64,000 nucleotides of DNA from Malania oleifera (lineage: Eukaryota > Streptophyta > Magnoliopsida > Santalales > Ximeniaceae), in NCBI RefSeq assembly GCF_029873635.1, contig NC_080422.1:4196001-4260000 (forward strand). Direction: 5' to 3'. The notes beneath the pieces were generated by a model. It made no database searches. It saw nothing but the letters and a program-made list of their open reading frames with translations, and was not told the origin of the DNA. Below, piece after piece: positions 34,506-47,616 of the stretch (position 1 is the first letter of the stretch; each line of letters starts with the position of its first letter). The position numbers and the translations under genes are program-made.

Positions 34506-35484
34506 TTTTTTTCCTTTTTTTTTTTCATAAAACTGATTAAAATTACTGAAAAAAACACTAATTTGAGACTAAGACCGACATTCCCCGGCAACGGCGCCAA
34601 AAAATTAACTCACTCAAAAAATGAGTAGCACTAGGGCTATCCCAAGTATAGGAGTTATGTCGTGTAATAATTAGTCCAAATAGGTCAAATCATCTCCACG
34701 GGGAATGCGGATTAGTTATAAACTAGCGCGAAATAGATAAAGAAAATAAGAAAACAAATTTTACTGAATATGGTTCAGATTCGAAATCTTGAGATTTTTT
34801 TTGAAAGTTTGTGATAGAATTGAAATGACGCAAAACCTAAACTATGAACCTAGCATGCAAACCAACAAAACACTCACTAATTAAATATTCAAATAGTAAA
34901 ACAAAGATAGCTAAAATCAGACTTCCCAAAAACTTAAGAGTAATGAATAAACTGAACCTAACAATGACTCAACTAAATGAAAATAAATTAAGCTAAACGA
35001 TGAATAAAATCATACTAAATAAATAAACTAAACCCAACAATAGAAAGACTCAAACATTTCCTAAATAAAAAAAAAAAGACCAAATTTAGACTAATAAAAA
35101 AATATCCAACAACTATTAACTCCTAATCAAATACTTAATTTCAATATAATAACAGTATGGTAAGCACAGGAATAAAAATGTCCAACAAGTATCAACCCCT
35201 ACAATGACCTTGGAATATAATAAATAAACTGAGCTTAATAATATAAATAATCCAACATAATTTAAATTCAATCAACTACAAGAAGAATAAACTGAATTTA
35301 ATCACTTAAATAATCTAAGCAAATGTTTAAAATGGAGAGAAAGAGAGGCCAAACAAACATTAATCTAATAAATGACACTTAATCTAATAAGTTCTATTAA
35401 ACAAATGTTAATCCCAGCTTTAAATGAAGCAAACTAAAAGCTTAGCAATAAAATAAAATAACTTAACAATGTTAAAACAATACA

Positions 35485-35485
<1 letters not shown>

Positions 35486-35531
<46 letters not shown>
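35486..35531. repeat. (GA)n microsatellite
   Basis: About 22 GA dinucleotides, directly left of the hAT target duplication. Confidence 0.95.
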
Positions 35532-35532
<1 letters not shown>

Positions 35533-35539
35533 CCGTGAG

Positions 35540-36507
35540 TAGGGGTGTACAAAATTTACCGAAAAATCGAGAACCGGACCTAAACCGAACCGTTTGAAGC
35601 TTCAGTTCGATTTTTCGGTTTCGGTTTCGGTTTCACTCAAAAACTGAACCGTAAAAACTGAAAATCGATTATAATTTTAAAATAATTATTTTTAATACTT
35701 CATATATAAGTCCTGTGGAATATATTATTTTTTTAATTTTAATTGTTATCTTGTACTTTCTTAGGGAGTGGGGAAGGATTTTATATAGGAGGCATGAGAT
35801 TCATGCTTCCCATTTTGGCCATGTGGGATGAAAGCTATACTGCTATTGGGAAGAAGACTGAAGACTGAAGAGACGCTTAATCCTCTTGGCTTTTGGTCTT
35901 GGAATCCTAGTAAGTGGTAACCTGCGACTGCCATGCCCTCCGACGCTCACGCCCACACCAACGCCGAGTCGCCCAAACCTTTCATCCTCGACTCCTCATA
36001 GCACCTCCCGCTTCCTCCCAAGTCCTACCCATGCCGATGCAGCGACGCTCACACCCACGCTAGTTGCCAACGCCCACATCTCCACGCCGACGCAGTCACA
36101 CATAGCAACGCAGCTCACGCCCACATTATCTCTGGTGCAAAATGTGTTTCTAGCCATCCCACATCGGTTGGAAATGGGAAGAAAAAAGTTTCCCCACCCT
36201 ATTTATTGAAGTTGGATCTACTCATCCTCTTTCGTGTTGGGCTTTGCAGTCAAAGCCTTGGCCTAGTTAGAATGATATAGAAGGCTGTGGGCTGTGGCTT
36301 GACTTGGCTTTAAATAATGATTTTTTTTTTGTTTTGTTAGTTTAAAATTTGTTAAAATTGAATTAATCGAACCGAACTGTAAAATAAACGGTTTGGTTTG
36401 GTTTTAAACCAATGATATACGGTTCGATTGCGGTTCAGTAGTTTTAAAAACCGAGAGGTTCGGTTCGATTGATGATTTTGGTAATAATCGAATCATGTAC
36501 ACCCCTA
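35540..36507. mobile_element. Non-autonomous hAT transposon, 968 bp
   Basis: Terminal inverted repeats TAGGGGTGTACA (35540) and TGTACACCCCTA (ending 36507). The 8-bp target duplication is GCCGTGAG (35532-35539) and GCCATGAG (36508-36515), matching at seven of eight bases. Subterminal regions are full of ACCGAACCG / CGGTTCGGTT motifs in both orientations, as in hAT elements where the transposase binds subterminal repeats. No transposase is encoded. The 107-codon open frame at 35886-36209 is proline/threonine-rich filler. It sits in the 5' LTR of the Athila-type remnant and so is younger than it. Confidence 0.92.
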
Positions 36508-38053
36508 GCCATGAGAGCAGAGCCTCTGCGTGCCGCGCTCTTTGCTGCGGCAGAACTCCAGAAAGAAAAAAAAAAAAAAAAAAACCCCTTCAAAGCTACC
36601 GCCCGGACCCTTTCCAAACCCTACCAACACTACTAAAAAAAACCTCGACTATTTTACTTTTTTTTTTTTTTAAATCCTTTCCTATACTACTCTCTTCAAC
36701 GCCCAGCACATTGTGGAAACCGAATATGTGACCCGGCTGCATGGCCGGGTCACATCATGATGTTGTGATATATATATTTTTTATATTTTTTTTCTTTTTC
36801 TTTGACCCCCGTGTTGACTCTCTTGGAGTCTGTTTTTCTCGAAAATCAAAACACAGAAGTTGTAGATAATCCTTTCTTCTTTCTCTAGAAATTTGAATCA
36901 TCTCGATTAGAACTCGAACGGAAAAGTTATACATAATTTACGAACTAGTACCGATTTTGACTCCCGAGAATTTTTCTGCAAATAAAAAAATTACCAAAAA
37001 TTCATAAATTGTTCAATAAAACTCAAAAATGATAAATATGACACTTTATTAAAATTTGGGATGTAATTAAGCATTTAATTAAAAATAGAAACTCTAATGT
37101 CCGGATTAAAATGTCTAATTACGCAGTTTTAGCGCGTAATCAATTGTTAGCAATGAAAATTAAAATACAATATTAATTAATTGAAATGACTTCTAATATT
37201 TAGAATAGTTTTATTATAAAAATAAGGAAAAATGGTCGGTGAGTACTATTGCCGGCCACCATGGTTGCGTGTGTTTAAACGAAAAAAATTATTAAAGAAG
37301 TGGAAATGAATAGAAATTAAGTTGAAAATTAATTTTTGATTATATTTTTTCAATTTCAAATATGATCAAGAATGAAGAGTCACTCTAAATTAAGAAAAAT
37401 CAAACACTTATGCATGGGTATGTAAAATAAAATTTTATAAATTTATTCACTATAAAATTTTAATTGTCCCTTATTTTCTTAATTATTGAATAAGAAAAAA
37501 TAAATTTCTCAACATATTTTTTGTTCTTTTCCTATTAGTATAAATTCAATGGCATGTCAATGTATTATTTTCAACAATTACTTCTAAATAACTTTTATTA
37601 GTTAAAATTAGTGAAAAACTAATGTTGATAATAACTAATAATTTTACTTATATATATGTAACATGTATACAAATATTTCTTTCATAATTAAATGTTGAGT
37701 TATATTATTCATCTCGAGTCTACTATCACTGCAAACTCAAGGAACAAGAGGTGAGGGCATGACATATGAACCTATAGGTCACTCTTGTATTTTACTTTAA
37801 TGTTTAGATCTGTGGCGAGCAGTATTTAATTTAATTAAATGTTTAAACTTTAAAATTGATTAAAATATCACATCAAATATCTATGTCAAATTTATAACAT
37901 AAGATATTTTCGCTGTAAGAAAGGACCATTCATGCAACTTGGATAACAACCCTACGTAGCATGGTTAAGCAAACTAAATTATTAGTATATTTGTAAATGG
38001 AAATGTTCTCGAACTATCTTGGCAAGAAAATGAAAAATGATGGAGGTTATAGA

Positions 38054-38454
38054 TGTTGACCCACCCATGTGGGTGCATTTATTTTTGCTTGGAAGTTGCA
38101 GCGTTGTGGTGCATGCGCAACCTCGAGCATGTTGTTTGTCTTTATTGCTGCTCCATCTCAATGTTCCCCTCTGATATATATGTACATTGCTTTATAAAGC
38201 TGTGAGTGTCTAAGAAATATATACAGAGTGAAGAAGAACAAAGAGTTGTGTGTGAGGCAGAGAGATTTGTGTTGAGAGTTGAGTTGAACTATGTTACTCC
38301 TCCTCTCTTGTATCTCTTTTATTGATCTTATAGTGAGATTCCTTCTCTTTCGTAGATGTAGGTCGAGTTTGGCCAAACCACGTAATTTTCTTGTGTTCTA
38401 TGTGTTTCATGTGTTTGTGTTTATGTTGCTAGATTCATCCCCTTACCCTCAACA
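38054..38454 (+). repeat. 5' LTR of the Copia element
   Basis: 401 bp with TG...CA ends, followed two bases later by the initiator-Met primer site. Confidence 0.95.
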
Positions 38455-39229
38455 ACTGGTATCAGAGCAAGAAAAGGGTAAGTAGCATTATTAAAAAAAA
38501 AACTGAGCTTACCTTCGGGTTCGGCGACGTCGAGACAAAGCTGGGACGACAGTCGCAGAGGCTTCACGCACCGCCATACCAACTCCTCGAGTTGCTTCCC
38601 CGCGAAGATCGCACAGCTGCTGATCATGTTGATCGTGTCAAATCTCTCAACCACAAAAGTGGTTGCCTAGTGAGGTCTTACGAAGACCTCCATTTTTTTT
38701 CACTGAGTAGTGATGGAGAAAGGTGGAGAGGAAGATAAATCTTCCCCATCAAATCACTAAGGAGGTCTTTCATTATTAAAAATCACCTTTTTTTTTTTTT
38801 TTTTTTTCTTTTAATACAAAAGTAAGGTGGGAGACTTTTTTTTTTTTTTTCCTGCACCAATTAATTGAAGCTGTAGAAGTGTGTTTGCTAACATGCCCCA
38901 GAAATTGCAATATTTTTTGCCATGTCACTAGAGGGCCCACCTGCCCCGTCACCAGTGGGGCCCACCTACCACGTCATCTGTGGGGTCCACATAATTTGGG
39001 GTCAGACCTATTTCTAACTATTTTCGTCATTTCGGACACATTGGTACAGTTGATTTTGCCAAAATCAACTTCTAAAATGCTGTTTTATGATGGGTGACAA
39101 TTTATCCAAGTTCGGTGTGGAGAAATTTGACGATCAGAATAATTTTAGTTTATAGCAGAGTACAGTCAAAGATATCTTGATTCAGCGTGACTTGATAAGC
39201 TGCTAATCGGAAAGAAATGCTTAACAGGT

Positions 39230-42200
39230 ATGTACCCGGTAATGAAAACAGTTAGTACTATTCATTTATACTTGTCAAATGAAGTTAAATATTCTATTTT
39301 AGATGAATCATCACTTGTTGAGTTATGGAATAAATTAGAACAAAGATGCATGTCAAAATCTCTAACAAAAAAATTATTTTTGAAGAAGAAACTCTATCAG
39401 TTAAAAATGGAAGAAGGGGTAAATATTATTGACCACATAAATGATTACAACAAAATCATGATCCAGTTAATGAGTCTTGATGTAAAAGTTGAAGAAGAAG
39501 GTAAAACACTTCTTCTCTGGCATTTCTACCACCTTCTTATGATAGTCTTGTCACAGCATTTCTTGTTGGCAAGGAAACCTTGAATTTAGAAGAAGTGATG
39601 ACTTTACTATAGGATACTGACACCCTTAGAAAGCCAACTATTAACCTCCAAGGGCGTGCCTTGGTCACACAAGGTGAGAAATAGACCAGGGGCAGAAATC
39701 AAAACAGAGTTCAAAATCGTGGAAGATCGAGAAGCAGACGGTCCAAATCAAAAGCTCCAGGAAATTCCAACAACACTCAAAACAAAAAGCAGATCAAGTT
39801 TTGGAATTGTGGCAAGATTGGCCACTACAAAAATCAATGTCGATCCCAGAAGAAGGGGCCAGAAAATAAGATCGAAGCAAATGTTGCCTCTTCTTCAAGA
39901 GAAGGAGATGCACTGTTATGCTCTTTGGAAAGGAAGGGAAAGTCTTGGGTATTAGACTCTGGAGCCTCGTTTCACGCAATAGGCAATAAAGAAATGCTTA
40001 ACAGGTATATACCCGGTAATCTTGGCAATGTTTATCTTAGTGATAACAAACCTTGTGAAATTGCAGGAAAAAGAGAAGCAAAAATAAATTTGACAGGTAT
40101 CACCTGGAGTTTGACTGATGTCAGATATATCCCTGATCTCAAGAAAAATTTAATATCTGTTAGACAGCTTGCAAGTGAAGGTTACACTACAACCTTTTGT
40201 GGTGATAGTTGGAAAATTTCCAAAGGCGCAATGACATGCTTGCGCGGTAAGAAAACTGATACTCTTTATATAACCTCATATGCTTGCATGTCAATTTCAG
40301 TTGCTGCAGGGACTGAAGATTCAAACCTATGGCACCAGAGGCTTGGTCACATGAGTGAAAAAGGTTTGAAAATCATGAACTCAAAGGGAAAGATACCATG
40401 TCTCCAGTCAACTAATATTGACCAATATGAAAGTTGCATCCTCGACAAACAAAAAATAGTTAGCTTTCAAACATTCGACAGAACTCCAAAGAAAGAAAAA
40501 TTAGAGCTGGTGCACACCAATGTTTGGGGACCGAGCCCAGTTTCATCTATTGGCGAGAAATCCTATTTCATCACCTTTATTGACGACCATTCCAGGAAGG
40601 TATGGGTTTATTTCTTAAGACATAAATCTGAAGTGTATAATGTTTTCAGGAAATGGAAGGTCATGGTGGAAAATGAAATAGGCTTGAAAATCAAAAAGCT
40701 GAGATCAGACAATGGTAGTGAATACGAAGATAAAGAATTAAATAAGTTTTTCTATGAGCATGGGATCAAACTTGAAAGAACCGTGCCAGGTACACCCCAA
40801 CACAATGGCGTGGCAGAACGAATGAACAGAACCTTGACTGAGAGAGCTAGAAGTATGCGATTACAAGCAGGTTTACCAAAGCGCGCAGTTTTGGGCAGAA
40901 GCAATCAACACATCTGCTTATCTAATCAACTGAAGTCCATTAGTACCATTGCAGTTCTAGTTACTGGAGGAGGTATGGAGCAAAAAGGAGATAAAAATTT
41001 CACATTTAAAAGTTTTCGGTTGCGTTGCTTATGTACATATAAGTGATCAGGCTACGAGCAAGCTTCATCCAAAATCTCAAAAATGCACATTTCTTTGATA
41101 TGGTGAAGATGAGTTTGGTTACCGCATCTAGGATGATCAAAACAAGAAAATAATTAGAATTCGAGATGTTATTTTCAATGAAAAGGTTATGTACAAAGAC
41201 GCGACATCATCAAGTAATCCTGCACTATATAACCCTGATAGTATAGAGTTGGATGATTTCACTAACAGCAACGTGGCACAACAAACTAGTGATAATTCCC
41301 AGACAGAGGAATCTATCACAGAGGAGCGCTCTGAAGCACCACAGACTCCAACTCCGACTCCTACTCCAACTTTGAGGAGGTCTTCCCGACCGCATGTACC
41401 AAATAGGAGATATTTGGATTATGTGTTACTAACTGATGCAGGTGAACCAGAGTGCTATAATGAAGCATGTCAAGTGGATGAAGCTAGCAAGTGGGAACTT
41501 GCCATGAAAGATGAGATGAAACCACTCACCGACAACAGGACTTAGGAGCTAGCTAGGTTGCCCAAGGAAAAAGAAGCTCTTCAAAACAAATGGGTGTACC
41601 ACATAAAAGAAGAGCATGATGGTTTGAGAAGATACAAAGTAAGACTCGTGGTCAAAGGTTTCCAACAAATAGAAGGTATTGACTACTCAGAAATCTTCTC
41701 ACCAGTTGTGAAACACACAACTATTCGGACAATTTTGAGCATTGTTGTAGCAGAGAATTTACACCTCAAGCAGTTAGATGTAAAAACTATTTTCGTCCAT
41801 GGTGATCTAGAGGAGGAGATATACATGCACCAACCTGAAGGTTTTGTAGAGAAAGGCAAAGAAAAATTTGTTTGCAGGTTGAATAAGAGTCTGTCTGGTT
41901 TGAAACAGGATCCAAGGCAGTGGTATAAGAAATTTGACGGCTTCATGCAAAATAATGACTACCACAAATGCAACGCTGATCATTGTTGCTATTTCAAGAG
42001 GTATAAATCAAGGTACATAATTCTTTTTCTTTATGTTGATGATATGCTAATTGTAGGTTCAGACATGGATGAGATCAGAAAATTGAAAAGGTTGTTATCC
42101 ACTAAATTTGAAATGAAAAACTTGGGTCCAGCAAAGCAGATGCTTAGGATGAGAATCACTAGAGACAAGAAGAAGGGAACCTTGCAGTTATCTCAGGCTG

Positions 42201-42959
42201 AGTACATCAGGCAGCTTCTCAGAAGGTTCAACATGAGTGATACTAAGGCAGTTAGCACACCATTAGCTAGTTATTTCAAGTTGTCAAAGACGCAGTCTCG
42301 AGAGTTAGAGGAAGAGAAAAAAGAAATGGAAAAAATTGTCATATGCCTCAGCTTTAGGACATTTAATGTACGTCATGGTTTGCACGAGACCAGATCTCAG
42401 TCATGCAGTGGGGACCGTCAGTAGATTCATGTTGAATTTAGGAAAAATCCACTGGGAAGTGGTAAAATGGATATTTCGATATCTCTATGGTACAATTAAC
42501 AAATATTTATGCTTTGGAAAAAGTGATCTGACATTGCAGGGATACGTAAATGTAGAATTTGTTGGTGAGATAGATCACAGAAGAAACACTATTGGATATG
42601 TTTTCACAGTAGGTGCTACTACCATTAGTTAGGTATCACAGATTCAGAAAATCATTGCTCTATCCACTACAGAGGCAAAGTATGTGGCCATGACAGAAGC
42701 GAGCAAAGAGATGATCTGGTTATAGGGTTTGTTGACAAAGTTGGGTTTCAAACAAATGAAGAGTGTTTTGTATAATGACAGTCAAAGTGCTATACACTTG
42801 GCAAAGAATTCAGCATTCTACTCAAAGGCCAATCACAATGGACTCCACTATCACTTCATTAGATCTCTTCTCGATGAAGGGATATTAGCAGTTGAGAAGA
42901 TCCTTGGAAGTCAAAACCCAACAGATATGTTGACAAAGACAGTGACTAGAAATAAATGA
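39230..42959 (+). pseudogene. Copia gag-pol remnant
   Basis: Open stretches in the order gag (39230-39583), protease and integrase (39925-41046), reverse transcriptase (41558-42424) and RNase H (42336-42959). Diagnostic words are WVLDSGASFHAIGN, LWHQRLGHMSEKGL, PQHNGVAERMNRTL and LFLYVDDMLIVGSD. A 33-bp stretch (GAAATGCTTAACAGGTA...) occurs at 39211-39243 and again at 39988-40020. It is a fossil and not expected to make a working polyprotein. Confidence 0.85.
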
Positions 42960-43151
42960 GTTATGCTCAGATTCAATGGGTCTTCTAGTTCTACTGAAAC
43001 TATCCAGAAGATGATCCCTGCATGAGCACCTCTACAAGTGGGTGCGGGCACTCTCTCGAGGGAGTGCGGACGCCTTGAGTATAGGGCGAGGTCACAGTGT
43101 TGCAGCATCAATGGACACTTGACTGGCCCCACATGTTTGGAGGGGGTGATT

Positions 43152-43555
43152 TGTTGACCCACCCATGTGGGTGCATTTATTTCTGCTTGGAAGTTGCAGC
43201 GTCGTGGTGCATGCATAGTCTCGAGCATACAGTTTGTCTTTATTGCTACTCCATCTCAATGTTCCCCTCTAATATATATATGTACACTGCTTTGTAAACC
43301 TGTGAGTGTCTGAGAAAAATATACAAAGTGAAGAAGAACAAAGAGTTGTGTGTGAGGCAGAGAGATTTGTGCTGAGAGTTGAGTTGCGTTGTGTTACTCC
43401 TCCTCTTTTGTATCTCTCTTATTGATCTTATAGTGAGATTCCCTCTCTCCCCTGGATGTAGACCGAGTTTGGATGAACCACGTAATTTCCTTGTGTTCTG
43501 TGTGTTTCGTGTGTTTGTATTTATGTTGCTAGATTCATCCCGTTACCCCCTAACA
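43152..43555 (+). repeat. 3' LTR of the Copia element
   Basis: 404 bp, partner of 38054-38454. Followed by ATAGA and then by tandem-unit sequence (CACCCTACTTTATCC). Confidence 0.95.
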
Positions 43556-44645
43556 ATAGACACCCTACTTTATCCAAATATAACAAGAAAATACATTTTC
43601 TATTTTTATACAATTACAATGGCAGAAAAATACAATATATATATATATAGCAGAAAAATACAAAAAAAAAAAATGAAATACAATACAATAAAATTTAATA
43701 CAAATAAAAAGATAGTTGTTAAAATTAAATGGGGTGTTGGGAGATTAGCAATAAAAAGATGGTTGGCTATTGGGAGATTGGCAATAAATAGGTGGTTCGA
43801 TGGTTGAATTTAAATATCATGATCAATGCATCCAAGCCTATAAATAAAGTCTTTTGAAGGGAAGAAAAAAGAAAGATAAAAAAAAAAAAAAAAGAGGGCT
43901 TCGTGCGTCCTACAGACATCTAAGAAAGAGTAAGAAAGAGAAGAAAATTATTTGCTAAAAATTCAGGATTTGAGGTGCCTGCGCAGTCAGATTGATCTTG
44001 ACAATCGGATAGTGATTTCTCATTTGATTCAACTGAAAGTTTGACATGTTGTTCGTGACTCATCTTCTTCATTTTGGTCATTCAGATTATCATTTGGGGT
44101 TTTTTAACTTTGGTTTTGTTGCTTGGACAACAACTTCATTGCGGCAGCAGTTTTAGGTAAAGAAAAGTCTTTCAAAACCCCAAAAAAAGTTTGAAAAAAA
44201 TTTGACAAAATTTCTACAAATATTTTGAAAAATCGGGGGATTTTTTAAAAGATTAATTTTCTTAGAATTTGGTGATTTTTATTGTTTTTGTGTGTGTGCT
44301 TTTCTATGATTTAAAAAACGACAATGAGGTATTTTAAACCTTATTTGTAATAGCTCTGAGGAGAGGTTTATCTAACAAAATCCCCTCGTTTGGAAGTCTT
44401 ATTAGATATTCCTAAATCGCACTAAAGTTTTTAACTTCTTGTCAATTTTTTTTATTTATGTATTTATTCATTTATATGTTTCTTTTAAAATGAGTTAATT
44501 AAGGATTATTAAATTCAATTTGGAGATAATTCATAATTAATTAGGTACCGTTCGTCGAACGGGTGTGTAAGGGGTGCGAATACATTACCCTCACATAACT
44601 GTACTCTCGATCCTAACTCTAGTAATAATAGACCGAGACTACTGG

Positions 44646-46017
44646 TGATGTAGGACGGGAAAGGTCAACCTATGTCCTACGATTCAACCCTCATACAAGC
44701 ACATACACTTAAACACTTTAATTTAAGAATTTAATTATCCGAACATAAACAAAATAAATCATGTTTTATTTCACATGTTCAAGGATTTTGAAAAGGTGTA
44801 TGACTTGTCCAGCAATTAAGTCCCGATTGGTTCTTTCACAAAGGAATCAAGTTATATACTGAAAAGTTGTTATTTCAAAGATTCAAGAATAAAAGTTCTA
44901 TGTTAGCAAACTAATATTCATACAATTGATTTTAACTAGCAAGTACCAATATTGCAATCTATGGATCAAATGGGCTATTCAAAGATGTGATTTTAATCTA
45001 CTAGCAAGGGTTCACAAAATAAAAAAAAGATTCAAACACAAGTATTGAAGTTACCAAGATATTGGTTTGGATGACTTGACGTTGTTCCACACGTAGTTAG
45101 GTCATACCGTTGGTCCTTTGTACAAGCTTTGAATCAAAAGATGAACACAGCAATGAAGTATAGATGATGATCGTCGTGTGGGTGTATGAAGACGCTGGCC
45201 GTGTGGTGTTGATGGGGGCCGTGAGAATATTAGATGGAGGAGGGGTTGATGGAGTCGTTGGATAGTTTAGTGGTCTCTCACCACTTGATCTCCGGAGAGA
45301 ACGCCGTAGCCTCACACTACTCACTCACAAGGAGAGGAACAAGCTTTACAAGCTCAAGCAAAGAGATGCTTCTTCAATATTCAACTTCAACTTCCTCCCT
45401 TGTTCTTACAATAAGAAAGTTATTTATAGGCATAGCCTAGGAGACAAAGCTTTAAACACTCAACAATTCTCAACAATTTTCAACAACTACTCTCAATAAC
45501 TTTCAACAACAACTCTCAACAACTTTCAACAACTATTAACCTAACATAATTAATACTTACTAAAAAAACAAGGAACTCCAACTCATAAGCACACAAGTTA
45601 AGCTTAGTTGTCTTGCATTATTACAATTCAAATTTGAAATTTAAACACATTCCAAAAGGAAAGCCAAAACCGTGTGGGGACCCATTGGAGCCATGTGGGG
45701 GCCACATGGGTTTTGAGTTGGACTTTGCTTCAATACTTCACTTAGGTCTTCAAGCACCTAGTAATCTTGAAATAACAAATACACGAAAAATATAAATTAA
45801 CACAATAGCAAAGTCTTCACATAAAAAAAATCTTCCATCAAAGAAGTAGATGATCTTCAATTAATCTCATGTGTTCTTGCAAAATAAATATAAACAATAG
45901 TGGACATCTGGAGGTCATCCACGTGTCAGCATGTCAGCAAAGGAGTGGAGATCAGGAGGTCGTCCATGTGTCATCATATCAGTAAAATGGATACATAAGG
46001 CATGTTGATCCCCATCA
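44646..46017 (-). repeat. 3' LTR (left) of the Gypsy element
   Basis: Nearly identical to 48896-50256, with about thirty single differences and one small indel in a CAACAATTTT repeat. Confidence 0.93.
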
Positions 46018-47549
46018 TCTCTCCCGAGCCCCAAAGAATTCTTCTCCGAAGATTTAGAGGTGATGTATTGGGAATACAATTCTGAAGTGCGATGAAAAAG
46101 GTCTTCTTTAAGTATCCAGCTTCTCTCAATAAGTGGTTTGTTTCTCCACTTGACAAAGAACTTTTGATATGATCCTGCTCGTGTGAACTTTAGCTTGTCA
46201 TCCAAGATTACATCAAGGTACTTGGGCATGGGTAAGGGTAGAGGCAAAGGCAGTTTCGGGTTTTCAGGGTCAAAAGGAGTGGGAAATGGAGTGGGGTCAC
46301 CTACAGGGTTAGAATTTGAAGGTTCCATAAAATAAGATGCTACAAGAAAAAGGGTTAGATTTTCAACATTAAAAACATTGTCTATGCTAAAATCAATAGG
46401 AATATTAAGCATGTAAGCATTAGAACTAGTTTTCTTGAAAATTTTGAAATGATCCATCTTGTTAGCATGTAACTTCCTCACCTTTCCTACAAGAATCTGC
46501 CCAGGATGAATCTGGATCATAACCATATCACCTTTTGAAAATTCTTTCAACATGCAATGTAGGTCAGCAGTAGATTTATGATGTTCATGATTCAAATTAA
46601 CCTTCATTCTTATTTTAGAGTATATATTGTGTATATGCTTTGCAAAAGCATCAGTCAGCTCGCTCACTCTAGACTTAAGTGGTAGTGGAATAAGATCTAC
46701 AGGCTTTCTAGGACTATATCTTGTAATAACCTGAAATGGGCTGAGTATTGCGGTCCTATCCACTAAACTGCTGAATGCAAAATTAGCCACATGAAGGCAT
46801 AAATCCCAAGATATAATGTTTTCAACTACCTTACATCTCAATAGGTCCCTAAGGCTCCTATTCATTAGTTCAACTTGACAATTAGTTTGGGGATAGTAAG
46901 CAATAGAACATTTAAGTTTGGTGCCTAACATGGTCCTTAAGGCTTTCAAGAAGTAACCTATGAGTTGTACATCTTTATTTGAAACAATGGTTTTGAGAAA
47001 CCTATGCTCGATGAGAATCTTGTTGGTTACTCTATCATTGATGCATGTGCTCAAAGTGTTATCTTCCTTGGGATCAAGGAAAGTAGGGCAAGCAAGTGGA
47101 CCTAAACTCTTATGAACAAAGTCATGTTCATTCAATTTATTCACTTGTTTCAGCTCCTCATGTTCTATCGGGTTCACTCTATGATGTGGTAAATGAGGCA
47201 GAGATGAATAAGGAACAAGGTCAGTGATATGTTGATTGTCTCTCGTGGGAGATGACTCACTAGGTGACTCAAAGATGACATCCTTAAATTCAGAAGGTAG
47301 GGATGATACTTCTACGAGTGTTTCTTTCTCAGAAAGGGCCATTTCAGTCTCCTTAGTAACAACCACCAACACTTGTTGTGTATCTTGACTTTCCTGCTCA
47401 AACGACTCTTCACTTATGATATTCAAGGTTTCTCCACTAGTTTCTTTCTTTTCCTTCTTCTTTTTCTCACCATCTTCCTTATCAAGTGCCAAGTTCCTAG
47501 TGGGACATTGTTTGGGAAAGTGTCCTTGTTTATGGTACCTAAAGCACAC
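45915..47549 (-). pseudogene. Gypsy zinc-knuckle / integrase-end / chromodomain open frame
   Basis: A 544-codon open frame. It starts with a CCHC knuckle (CFRYHKQGHFPKQC), then an acidic/lysine-rich linker, then integrase C-terminal sequence (YPQTNCQVELMNRSLRDLLR, about residues 215-240), a GKVRKLHANKMDHFKI-type core and a chromodomain-like block (YLDVILDDKLKF, KFFVKWRNKP, SWILKEDLF). The end reads into the LTR. The polymerase part normally between knuckle and integrase is not present. It is a retroelement fossil, not a host gene. Confidence 0.75.
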
Positions 47550-47616
47550 TGCACTGCCAGAACTCTAGTGAGAGGATCCAGTCATAGGTGCTTTCCTTTT
47601 GTCCATAGGTTTTTGG

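Larger units (their letters stand above)
32066..37142 (-). mobile_element. Athila-type Ty3/Gypsy remnant
   Basis: Minus orientation. The 5' LTR (about 34604-37142, starting TGATTACGCGCTAAAACTGC at its right edge) contains an hAT element. It is followed by a classic TGGCGCCGTTGCCGGGGA primer-binding site at 34582-34599, gag remnants (34505-32718), and the GAGGACAATGTTCCACTTTA-plus-G-run spacer near 32600-32640 typical of Athila-group 3' regions. No polymerase region and no second LTR are recognised. It is a broken, incomplete old copy. Its right junction meets copy-B sequence at ATTGTTAGCAATG. The left junction is approximate. Confidence 0.75.
38054..43555 (+). mobile_element. Ty1/Copia element, Tork/Tnt1-like, full structure, decayed
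   Basis: LTRs at 38054-38454 and 43152-43555, both starting TGTTGACCCACCCATGTGGG and ending in AACA. The perfect target duplication ATAGA lies at 38049-38053 and 43556-43560, matching the uninterrupted GGTTATAGACACC of copy A. A TGGTATCAGAGC primer site complementary to initiator tRNA-Met is at 38457-38468, and the purine tract GGAGGGGGTGAT lies before the 3' LTR. Parts in order are gag, protease (VLDSGAS), integrase (LWHQRLGHMS, DDHSRKVWVYF, HNGVAERMNRT), reverse transcriptase (YVDDMLIVG) and RNase H. The LTRs differ at roughly 9% of sites by eye. The copy is broken, with several interruptions. Confidence 0.95.

Noticed and set aside
35886-36209. 107-codon P/T/S-rich frame
   Set aside because: Lies inside the non-autonomous hAT element, compositionally biased, no transposase motif.
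36726-36755. Palindrome TGTGACCCGGC / GCCGGGTCACA as a possible terminator or microRNA hairpin
   Set aside because: Stem of only about 11 bp inside an Athila LTR, with no supporting context. More likely a feature of the LTR.
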